From positions 1 through 13,474 of the forward strand of contig PLXD01000177.1 in the NCBI GenBank assembly GCA_003151295.1: a stretch of 13,474 bases of DNA. The letters are read 5' to 3'. A program made the translations under genes and the position numbers. Shown piece after piece: positions 7,547 through 12,664 of this stretch. The DNA is from Chitinophagaceae bacterium. Its GTDB lineage: Bacteria > Bacteroidota > Bacteroidia > Chitinophagales > Chitinophagaceae. Position 1 is the first letter of the stretch. Every line of letters begins with the position of its first letter. Below the pieces are notes generated by a model. It was not told the origin of the DNA and did no database searches. It saw nothing but the letters and a program-made list of their open reading frames with translations.

Positions 7547-7612
7547 GGTGTTTTTCGGTTTCTATTCCAGCACTATACGGCCTTGTTCCTGATACGGTTG
7601 TTCTGGTTTATT

Positions 7613-7640
7613 ATTTTATTTAGTATATTTTATTTAGTAT
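7613..7640. repeat. 14-bp perfect tandem duplication
   Basis: ATTTTATTTAGTAT occurs twice head to tail (7613-7626 and 7627-7640), 67-93 bases upstream of the DUF3570 start. It may be slippage in an AT-rich leader or a duplicated protein site. Confidence 0.85.
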
Positions 7641-7817
7641 CCACAATGGTTTTTAAATGTAAGTCGGAGGCTTCAGCCAGCTACATGCAGAAAGGAATAT
7701 TGACGGATGACCGGTTCGGAGACTCCGTTAATATTTGTAAACAGGAAAAAGTCTAAGTGCTCCTCAGGAACAATGTCCGTCGATATCAGATGATCGTTTT
7801 GAAGATATAAAATTAGC

Positions 7818-7853
7818 GTAATTGTTTTCAACCGGCTATTAGAAAACAATTAC
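7818..7853. repeat. 12-bp perfect inverted repeat
   Basis: GTAATTGTTTTC (7818-7829) and GAAAACAATTAC (7842-7853) are exact reverse complements separated by 12 bases. There is no T-run directly after either arm, so it is not a standard terminator. The right arm overlaps the first of three ATTAGAAAA repeats. It could be a regulator-binding dyad, an RNA hairpin or the end of a decayed element. Confidence 0.8.
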
Positions 7854-7879
7854 AAATTTATTAGAAAATCATTAGAAAA
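7838..7879. repeat. Phased ATTAGAAAA direct repeats
   Basis: ATTAGAAAA occurs at 7838-7846, 7860-7868 and 7871-7879. Offsets of 22 and 11 bases are multiples of about one helical turn, so all three copies face the same side of the DNA. This is as expected for tandem binding of a response regulator or for intrinsic bending. Confidence 0.7.
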
Positions 7880-7939
7880 AGAATCTGCCGGACAAACATA
7901 TATGAATTATGTCATTGTGTAAGCGTATTCTAGGATCTG

Positions 7940-8239
7940 CTATATGCAACAGAAGCTTTCCAGCTTCAGGCCCGAACCAGACTGCAGAGGAGGCCAGATC
8001 ATCTGCCACCATAGCAAGGATAACAAATCCTTCACGAGCAGCGAGATGTATGTCTTTATTTGTGGCAGACTTCGATGAGAGGAACGGTAAACCCTTAGTA
8101 TATAACGGCTGTCTGTTGATTCAACCAAATAGGTGTCTCCAACTCCCCGTACCAGGAATTTGCATTGAATATTTTCTAATCCGTATTTTTTCGAAATCAA
8201 AGAGCCTAGTGCTGTTCCCTCATCCGCCGGCTGGCGGAT
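7940..8239 (-). pseudogene. Remnant of an aminoglycoside-phosphotransferase/homoserine-kinase-like gene
   Basis: The minus-strand frame from 8239 reads without ATG or GTG at the expected place. From about 8228 to 8080 it encodes a clear N-lobe of a protein-kinase-like phosphotransferase: LISKKYGLENIQCKFLVRGV, then GDTYLVES, then RYILRVYRSSHRSLPQI. The pattern of a strand with Gly-x-x-x-Thr-Tyr followed by Y-x-L-R-V-Y-R (the nucleotide-binding Lys replaced by Arg, as in many APH relatives) is distinctive. After ISLL (near 8080) the homology is lost. The next expected residues appear better in another frame, implying a frameshift, and the frame stops at 7942. The C-lobe with the catalytic loop is missing. 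The 5' edge coincides with a REP-like palindrome (8217-8245). This is a dead gene fragment, not a working kinase. Confidence 0.65.
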
Positions 8240-8245
8240 TCAGGG
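8217..8245. repeat. REP-like imperfect palindrome
   Basis: CCCT-c-ATCCGCC-ggct-GGCGGAT-tc-AGGG: a perfect 7-bp GC-rich stem with a 4-base loop plus an outer CCCT/AGGG pair. No T-run follows on either strand, which argues against a terminator. It sits exactly where the phosphotransferase homology starts and just before the next plus-strand gene. It resembles a dispersed extragenic palindrome; its copy number in the genome cannot be judged here. Confidence 0.6.
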
Positions 8246-8283
8246 GGCTCATGCTCGCGCATACATTGGTAAGGGGCTTTTTG

Positions 8284-8291
8284 TATCTTTG
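8284..8291 (+). promoter_or_regulatory. Candidate -7 element (TATCTTTG)
   Basis: TATCTTTG is an exact match to the Bacteroidota -7 box TAnnTTTG. A TTGG at 8266-8269 is the only -33 candidate and is closer than usual. A transcript from here would start near 8297. This decides in favour of GTG 8307 over TTG 8289 as the start of the next gene. Confidence 0.4.
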
Positions 8292-8306
8292 GCAAAACGT
8301 CTTCAT

Positions 8307-8615
8307 GTGAAATGGTATCATTACATAGCCGCCTTCTTCGCCGGCGTATTTCTAGCGAATTCAGTACCTCACTTTATTCATGGCATTTCGGGAGACCCAT
8401 TTCCAACTCCATTTGCTACCCCGCCCGGCCAAGGACTTTCTTCCCCTACCCTGAATGTTTTATGGGCCTGCCTTAACTTGTTGATAGGATATATATTATT
8501 GATGGTCAGTAAAACATCCGGTAAAAACAAATGGTCCATGCTTGTATTGTTTTTAGGATTCGTGGCAATGTCTATACAACTAAGCTATGTATTTATGGAG
8601 AAGATGAAAATGTAA
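8307..8615 (+). CDS. Small integral membrane protein of unknown function
   Basis: About 102 residues if GTG 8307 is used, 108 if TTG 8289 is used. The former is preferred because a TATCTTTG box covers the TTG and the protein then begins MKWYHYIAAFFAGVFLAN. Three hydrophobic helices are visible: about 5-20, 50-69 and 78-96. Between the first two lies a conserved-looking extramembrane loop, SVPHFIHGISGDPFPTPF then PPGQGLSSPTLNVLW, with His, Pro and Gly residues. A lysine-rich loop, KTSGKNK, separates helices two and three. I remember similar HF-HGI-GD-FPTPFA proteins as uncharacterised membrane proteins in several phyla. It lies between a pseudogene and the coiled-coil gene with no co-directional neighbour, so it is probably transcribed alone. 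Confidence 0.7.
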   Translation: MKWYHYIAAFFAGVFLANSVPHFIHGISGDPFPTPFATPPGQGLSSPTLNVLWACLNLLIGYILLMVSKTSGKNKWSMLVLFLGFVAMSIQLSYVFMEKMKM

Positions 8616-8794
8616 TGCCATTTACATCAATTGGCTCAGCTTCACGGGCGCCCCTTGGTGGAAAACCAATTATGCCACCTTACTACAGCAAGGGGCCATT
8701 TTACCATCAACCTGATGAATGAATGGGGCAGTCATTCCCTTAGCGCCAATGGCAATAGCCTTCGTCGCAACTTCGCGTCAATTCGCGTTAACAA

Positions 8795-9085
8795 CTATTT
8801 TTTCAGCAACTTCAGGATCGCCTGCTGATTCTTAAGGACGGCGTCGAATGTTTTTTGATTCTTAAGGATCGCCTTCTGGTTGGTGACGATTGCCTTCTGG
8901 TTGGCGATGATCGTGCGCTGATTCTCTTTTAGGGCCTTCTGGTTGTCGACAATGACATTCTGATTGGTCTTGATCACGCCCTGGTTTTTAAGGATGACCG
9001 ACTGATTGCCTGTGATCACTCCCTGGTTGCTTTTGATCGTTTCCTGGTTGCTGATAACGGGGTCTTTTTTTTGAACGGTAGCCAT
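8795..9085 (-). CDS. Asn-Gln heptad-repeat coiled-coil protein
   Basis: A 96-residue protein made almost entirely of seven-residue repeats with the pattern I-x-x-N-Q-x-(V/A/T). Asn occurs at 13, 20, 27, 34, 41, 48, 55, 62, 69 and 76 without a break. Isoleucine, valine or leucine lies three residues before each. After a three-residue insertion (Phe80-Asp-Ala, a stammer) one more repeat has Asn86. The chain ends in AILKLLKK. In heptad notation Ile/Val/Leu is at a, Asn at d and Gln at e. This resembles the N@d layers of trimeric coiled coils in autotransporter adhesins, where core Asn residues coordinate anions. There is no signal peptide, membrane segment or other domain, so it is probably a cytoplasmic fibrous oligomer. 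Function is unknown. The DNA shows a matching 21-base periodicity. A 17-bp direct repeat lies upstream. Confidence 0.85.
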   Translation of the reverse strand: MATVQKKDPVISNQETIKSNQGVITGNQSVILKNQGVIKTNQNVIVDNQKALKENQRTIIANQKAIVTNQKAILKNQKTFDAVLKNQQAILKLLKK

Positions 9086-9117
9086 TTTGTTTGATTTTAA
9101 ATTTAATAGTTAGAAAG

Positions 9118-9153
9118 ATAATGGGTTATAAAAAAAATAATGGGTTATAAAAA
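9118..9153. repeat. 17-bp direct repeat upstream of the coiled-coil gene
   Basis: ATAATGGGTTATAAAAA occurs at 9118-9134 and 9137-9153, a 19-base period, 32-68 bases upstream of the coiled-coil start codon. On the minus strand TTG followed after 21 bases by TATTTTTT gives a weak promoter-like pattern within it. It may be a tandem operator or a duplicated promoter. Confidence 0.8.
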
Positions 9154-9199
9154 TTTGTCGCAATTAAGATTATAAAGATTCTTTGCTTGTTAAACCGGT

Positions 9200-10282
9200 T
9201 CACTGTTTTGATGCAGGTATCTTCGTTGCATCGATGGAAGCAGGGGTAATCGTCTCCGGTACGAAATCCCGGTCGATGAGTTCACGCATCGGCACCCGCT
9301 TCGTAAGAAGTCCCATCTTTAATCCCATGTCCTCGATCTGCTGAAGGTCCTCATCCGTGGGTGTCAGCATCGTATAACTCACACGACGCGGATCGGCAGT
9401 CAATACGTAATTGAGGACTTTTTCATCCTGGCGATAATAAGGCGACGCTAATTTTGCGGCCTCCGCGCGATGCGTCTCCGCCCATGCACCCGACTGTGCA
9501 ATGCCCCGGACCAAGTCCCTTACAACATCCGGATTATCCTTTATCAAATCCTCATGCACCACCAATGCACAGGAGATGAAGTTGGGCCAGATGTCCCTGG
9601 CGTAGTAGAGAATTCGCCCGGTACCGTCGAGCTCGGCCTTGGCGCAAAAAGGTTCGCCGACGAAATAGCCGTCGATGGCGCCCGATGCGAGCGAGGTCGG
9701 CATATCCGGTGGCGGCAATATGACAAAGTTGATGTCTTCGGTTTTCATGCCATAATCGGCCATGAGCTTGTGTAAAACAAAGTTCTGGTTACTATAAAGA
9801 CTGGGGATGGCCATCGTCTTGCCTTTAAGATCCAGGAGGCTTCTGACCCTGCTGTTCTTTGCGACCACGATTTCGGAACCGTCGCGATGACCGAGGTAGC
9901 AAATCTTAACCGGCACACCCTGTTCACGAAGCTTCATCGCCAGGGGTACGATCATAAATGCCGCCTGCACCTGTTTGGCTTCCAGGGCACTTACTACGGT
10001 TGGAAAATCTGAGAACAATCGGGAATTGAAATTCGTTTGGGTTTGCGTGGTCTTCGAGGCAAAATCGGTAACAGGACAAGTAAGGTGACAGGTCACGGGT
10101 AGATAACCCACAGTAAGCTCGCGGGACGCCTTTTTGTTGGATCCTTCATGGATAACATCCCGGGCCGTGGCTGCTCCACTGTGATTCCAGGGACGATAGC
10201 GAAGAAAGCCCAGTACAGTGAGGACGAGCACCACACCAAGAGTCAGACGGCCAATGGTTAATTGCATAATGTTAATATGCAA
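9200..10282 (-). CDS. Membrane-anchored ABC transporter substrate-binding protein (NrtA/SsuA/TauA-like)
   Basis: A 360-residue type-2 periplasmic-binding protein of the NMT1/nitrate-sulfonate-taurine group. Residues 8-28 are a hydrophobic segment with no lipobox Cys, so the protein is either tethered by an uncleaved anchor or exported by signal peptidase I. Core motifs follow: ELTVGYLPVTCHLTCPVTDF (55-74), ALEAKQVQAAFMIVPLAMKL (99-118), LLDLKGKTMAIPSLYSNQNF (149-168) and SGAIDGYFVGEPFCAKAE (200-217, the usual E-P-F of this family). Five cysteines are present (65, 69, 128, 213, 238). The C-x3-C at 65-69 falls in the loop after the first strand, where substrate is normally contacted. The substrate is unknown; a small anion or thiol/metal-related ligand is a guess. 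An alternative start is Met6 (10267). It is the last gene of the ABC operon, 124 bases after the ATPase. Confidence 0.85.
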   Translation of the reverse strand: MHINIMQLTIGRLTLGVVLVLTVLGFLRYRPWNHSGAATARDVIHEGSNKKASRELTVGYLPVTCHLTCPVTDFASKTTQTQTNFNSRLFSDFPTVVSALEAKQVQAAFMIVPLAMKLREQGVPVKICYLGHRDGSEIVVAKNSRVRSLLDLKGKTMAIPSLYSNQNFVLHKLMADYGMKTEDINFVILPPPDMPTSLASGAIDGYFVGEPFCAKAELDGTGRILYYARDIWPNFISCALVVHEDLIKDNPDVVRDLVRGIAQSGAWAETHRAEAAKLASPYYRQDEKVLNYVLTADPRRVSYTMLTPTDEDLQQIEDMGLKMGLLTKRVPMRELIDRDFVPETITPASIDATKIPASKQ

Positions 10283-10308
10283 ACTTAATTGAATTTATCT
10301 TCTTGTCA

Positions 10309-10375
10309 ATCGCTAAAAATCGCTAATCGCAAGAGATCGCTAATCGCGAAACGCAAAAGAACGCTAATCGCGAAA
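10309..10375. repeat. Intergenic GCGATTAGCG repeat cluster
   Basis: CGCTAATCGC (minus strand GCGATTAGCG) occurs at 10321-10330, 10338-10347 and 10362-10371, with a partial copy CGCTAA at 10311. It fills the gap between the ATPase and binding-protein genes. Spacing is irregular (17 and 24 bases) and copies are too short for a CRISPR. It may be simple-sequence expansion or an mRNA processing/stability element inside the operon. Confidence 0.7.
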
Positions 10376-10406
10376 AATTGGTGGCCGACAAATGAAGTCC
10401 CGGATC

Positions 10407-11150
10407 TTACACTTGTAATCCCAGTTCTTTCAGAATTTCCTTCATGGCCCCGATGACGGCCGGGTCGGTAAGGTCCCTCGGGCGGAGTGCTTCTATGTGC
10501 AATTCACGACTAATCGTCGCAGGCCGGTTGGATAATACGAGTACACGATCGGCCAGTTGCGCAGCCTCTTCAATATCATGTGTGACAAAGACCACGGTAT
10601 GGGGCCGTTTCTCCAGCAGACGGACCAGCTCCCACCTCATGCGAAGCCGTCCCTGGTAATCTAGCGCGGAGAAGGGTTCATCCATCAGCAATATGTCGGA
10701 ATCGCCGGCGAGAACCCGTGCAAGCTCAACGCGTTGGCGCATGCCTCCCGACAGTTGATGGGGATAATGATGTTCGAAACCTTCAAGACGGATCAATGCA
10801 ATGAGATCCAGCAGCTCTTTTTCGCGGCGTGCCGGGTCCTCCACCGAACGCAACCCGATCGCAATATTTTCCGAAACGGTGAGCCAGGGGAAAAGACCGT
10901 CCTGTTGATAGACCGTACGAATGATCCCTTCTCTTCGTACGGTCCCTGAAACCGGCTCGATATAGCCGGATAACAAATTCAATATCGTCGTTTTGCCGCA
11001 GCCGGAAGGGCCCACCAATACCACGACCTCCCCAGGATCCACTACGAGGTTCAGGTCATTCAGAACAGGCACCGCTCCGTAACTATGCGAAACTTTTTCC
11101 AGCACCAGCCGGCTGTCAGAACGTTTATCTTTCATAGCCCCAGCGTACAT
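10407..11150 (-). CDS. ABC transporter ATP-binding protein (SsuB/TauB/NrtD-like)
   Basis: A 247-residue nucleotide-binding subunit that powers uptake through the neighbouring permease. All ATPase motifs are intact: Walker A GPSGCGKT (47-54), Q-loop YQQDGLFPW (81-89), signature LSGGMRQR (133-140), Walker B ILLMDEPFSALD (153-164) and the switch His191 in FVTHDIEEA. The Q-loop LFPW and the ALDYQGR stretch are typical of the nitrate/sulfonate/taurine ATPase subfamily. The gene overlaps the end of the permease gene. The first ATG (11150) gives a 26-base overlap. The internal ATG at 11135 (MKDKRSDSR) gives a shorter overlap and is an equally good start. Overlap indicates translational coupling and a shared transcript. 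Confidence 0.93.
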   Translation of the reverse strand: MYAGAMKDKRSDSRLVLEKVSHSYGAVPVLNDLNLVVDPGEVVVLVGPSGCGKTTILNLLSGYIEPVSGTVRREGIIRTVYQQDGLFPWLTVSENIAIGLRSVEDPARREKELLDLIALIRLEGFEHHYPHQLSGGMRQRVELARVLAGDSDILLMDEPFSALDYQGRLRMRWELVRLLEKRPHTVVFVTHDIEEAAQLADRVLVLSNRPATISRELHIEALRPRDLTDPAVIGAMKEILKELGLQV

Positions 11151-11895
11151 TAGGTAGTTTTGTCAATTGAGCCAGCAGACGATCGATGCCCATACCCAGC
11201 AAACCGATTACGATCATGTAACAAACAGCGGAATCCAGTCGCAAACCATTCCTCGCTTCCCAGATGCCATAACCCAGCCCATCCTGGCAGCCCACCATTT
11301 CCGCGGCCACGATGACCACCCAGGAGATGCCGTAACTGACGCGTAGCGCCGTAATGACCTGTGGTAATATGGCAGGAAAAGTCACTTTCGTCAACAGTTC
11401 AATCCCCTTGTAATGGTAGTCCCGCGCCACGCGGAAATAAATGCTGGGAATGGTGGCGACGGCCGCCATGGTTGCGAGCACAAGCGGGAAAAAGGTGGCC
11501 ATAAAGATCAGGAAGAAGGCCGGCTTGTCGCCGATATGGAACCAGAGGATGGCAAAAGGGATCCATGCCAGGGGGGAAAGGAACCGGAAGAAATTTAACA
11601 TGGGCACAAAAGCCTGCCTGGCATGCATATGCTGCCCCAGCCACAGACCGGCCGGAATACCCAGGACAGCGGCAGCTACAAAACCCACGGCCACCCTCCA
11701 TAAAGAGGCGACGATATCGTCCGCCAGCCGCCCCGAAACCACCTCTTCCCGGAAACTCTTCCACACGGCTCCCGGTGATGGTAATACGTAAGCAGGGAAC
11801 AAATTCGAATAGCATATAAAAAACCATATTGCCAAAAAACCAAGAAGAACGACAACAGGCAATAGGTAACTCCCCGGATCCCTCGGTTTCCTCAT
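11125..11895 (-). CDS. ABC transporter permease (SsuC/TauC/NrtB-like)
   Basis: A 256-residue inner-membrane permease of the BPD_transp_1 fold with about six transmembrane segments (the first at 10-28, then roughly 65-86, 100-119, 126-148, 185-203 and 222-240). The cytoplasmic coupling helix that docks on the ATPase is seen as ARDYHYKGIELLTKVTFPAI (157-176) with the following PQVITALRVSYG, the EAA-like loop of this family. The N-terminal FPAYVLPSPGAVW is the usual L-P-x-P-x-x-V-W/F entry of SsuC/TauC permeases. It starts 13 bases after the stop of the small plug-like protein gene and overlaps the ATPase gene. The substrate class (sulfonate, nitrate, taurine or related small anion) cannot be resolved from the permease. 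Confidence 0.92.
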   Translation of the reverse strand: MRKPRDPGSYLLPVVVLLGFLAIWFFICYSNLFPAYVLPSPGAVWKSFREEVVSGRLADDIVASLWRVAVGFVAAAVLGIPAGLWLGQHMHARQAFVPMLNFFRFLSPLAWIPFAILWFHIGDKPAFFLIFMATFFPLVLATMAAVATIPSIYFRVARDYHYKGIELLTKVTFPAILPQVITALRVSYGISWVVIVAAEMVGCQDGLGYGIWEARNGLRLDSAVCYMIVIGLLGMGIDRLLAQLTKLPNVRWGYER

Positions 11896-11908
11896 ATTTT
11901 TTGCTTAA

Positions 11909-12265
11909 TCATATTTTTTGTTTCTCCGTTCCATCAGCCCCGGCGTGCCGATCAGCAATGAAAGTAGGAAGAATATCCCGGATGAGAAAGCTGTCTACTA
12001 TTTCTTTAAGCGTTAGGAAAATATGATGCCCGTTCGCCATCGTTATATAAATTCTTCCATGTGTCTTGTTTACCGGATCGTCGCCCTGTTCGATACGAAT
12101 GTCTTCAATATCACCCGGGTTCATATAATCCGGCGGGAAATCGATTTTTACGGAGTCGAGAAAATAAGCAGCCGGCCATGCGTTTTGATCGGCTGCTTTT
12201 GCCTGGGATCGGCCTTCAGGCATAAACCCCGGGATAAAAAAGAACAGAATTATAAACTGTTTCAT
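11909..12265 (-). CDS. Small secreted protein with a TonB-plug-like motif
   Basis: A 118-residue protein with a signal peptide (about 1-21, MKQFIILFFFIPGFMPEGRS followed by Gln). The middle region reads YFLDSVKIDFPPDYMNPGDI, then EDIRIEQGDDPVNKTHGRIY, then ITMANG. This follows the order of the TonB-receptor plug motif (D-G-x-x-I ... I-x-P-x-D-I-x-S-I-x-V-x-K-D ... G-x-G-V-I-x-I-T-T-K). There is no barrel after it; the chain ends 50 residues later with FLTLKEIVDSFLIRDILP. Short stand-alone plug-like proteins are common but little studied in Bacteroidota. It is 13 bases upstream of the ABC permease on the same strand, so it probably heads the transporter operon. A link to outer-membrane delivery of the ABC substrate is inference. 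Confidence 0.7.
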   Translation of the reverse strand: MKQFIILFFFIPGFMPEGRSQAKAADQNAWPAAYFLDSVKIDFPPDYMNPGDIEDIRIEQGDDPVNKTHGRIYITMANGHHIFLTLKEIVDSFLIRDILPTFIADRHAGADGTEKQKI

Positions 12266-12290
12266 TCACCTGAAATTAAGGTTATTCCTT

Positions 12291-12313
12291 TAAAAATATT
12301 GACAATAGTCAAT
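12291..12313 (-). promoter_or_regulatory. Candidate promoter/operator of the ABC operon
   Basis: A 16-bp dyad ATTGAC-aata-GTCAAT (12298-12313) touches a TATTTTTA box (minus strand, 12298-12291) that differs from TAnnTTTG only in the last base. The box lies 26 bases upstream of the plug-like gene's ATG. No TTG sits at the usual spacing. A dyad overlapping the promoter would suit a repressor or activator dimer; the regulator is unknown. Confidence 0.3.
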
Positions 12314-12375
12314 GATAATTTGTGATTTCTTGATAGCTGTCAAATTAGCGACTTCCTCATTGGTAAAATAATAAT

Positions 12376-12519
12376 ATGGCACAGCACCTTATTGTTTTTA
12401 TTCTGGCACTGATCGCTCTCTCGATCACCAGCATACACGTGTATAGAGAAAACATGAAATTCAAGGCAAAGAAAAGGTCGGATGACTTCCGATCTTCGGA
12501 GGATCAGCAAGCTAAATAA
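12376..12519 (+). CDS. Short single-helix membrane protein (47 aa)
   Basis: The plus-strand frame from ATG 12376 to TAA 12519 encodes 47 residues: a hydrophobic helix, LIVFILALIALSITSIHVY (5-23), followed by a strongly charged, basic tail (RENMKFKAKKRSDDF, ending SSEDQQAK). The clear two-part layout, with one membrane span and then a cytoplasmic Lys/Arg tail by the positive-inside rule, is unlike a random frame. It is divergent from the ABC operon, with 110 bases between the starts. No relative was recognised and no strong ribosome-binding site is visible, as is usual in this phylum. It could also be a chance frame. Confidence 0.5.
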   Translation: MAQHLIVFILALIALSITSIHVYRENMKFKAKKRSDDFRSSEDQQAK

Positions 12520-12664
12520 ATTCATTGATCCTGGCTTTCATGATCGCTTACGATTGCTATTTCTCTACATTGAGTGTAACCAGTCCGTAAACGCAGTAAT
12601 TATATGGGTTTCACGGTTGGGATAGCGGCCAAAAATCCCTAGTTTCATAGGACAATTGATACGC

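Larger units (their letters stand above)
7547..7939. other. Gene-free region with repeats and dyads
   Basis: No convincing gene occurs in these roughly 390 bases. The region holds the leader of the envelope operon, a 14-bp tandem duplication (7613-7640), a 12-bp perfect inverted repeat (7818-7853) and three ATTAGAAAA direct repeats (7838-7879). The right third is strongly AT-rich. The largest plus-strand frame, 36 codons at 7646-7756, has no recognisable content. Confidence 0.6.

Noticed and set aside
7646..7756. A 36-codon plus-strand frame starting at ATG 7646
   Set aside because: No signal peptide, membrane span or recognisable motif, no clear promoter; consistent with a chance frame in intergenic DNA.
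8531..8828. Plus-strand frames overlapping the end of the small membrane protein and the following gap, including a coding-like stretch at 8632-8715
   Set aside because: Each is short, lacks a convincing start or is out of frame with a supported gene, and matches no family I recognise. A decayed gene fragment is possible but cannot be supported.
8800..9060. Regularly spaced 21-base repeats that look CRISPR-like or satellite-like
   Set aside because: The period equals seven codons and the units diverge at third positions while keeping the Asn-Gln codons. This is a coding heptad repeat, not an array with unique spacers.
10309..10375. Possible short CRISPR array
   Set aside because: Repeats are only ten bases, spacing is irregular and spacers are 7-14 bases; no cas genes are present.
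11399..11827. Overlapping frames on both strands within the ABC permease
   Set aside because: The permease has the correct length, membrane segments and EAA-like loop; the other frames are compositional shadows.
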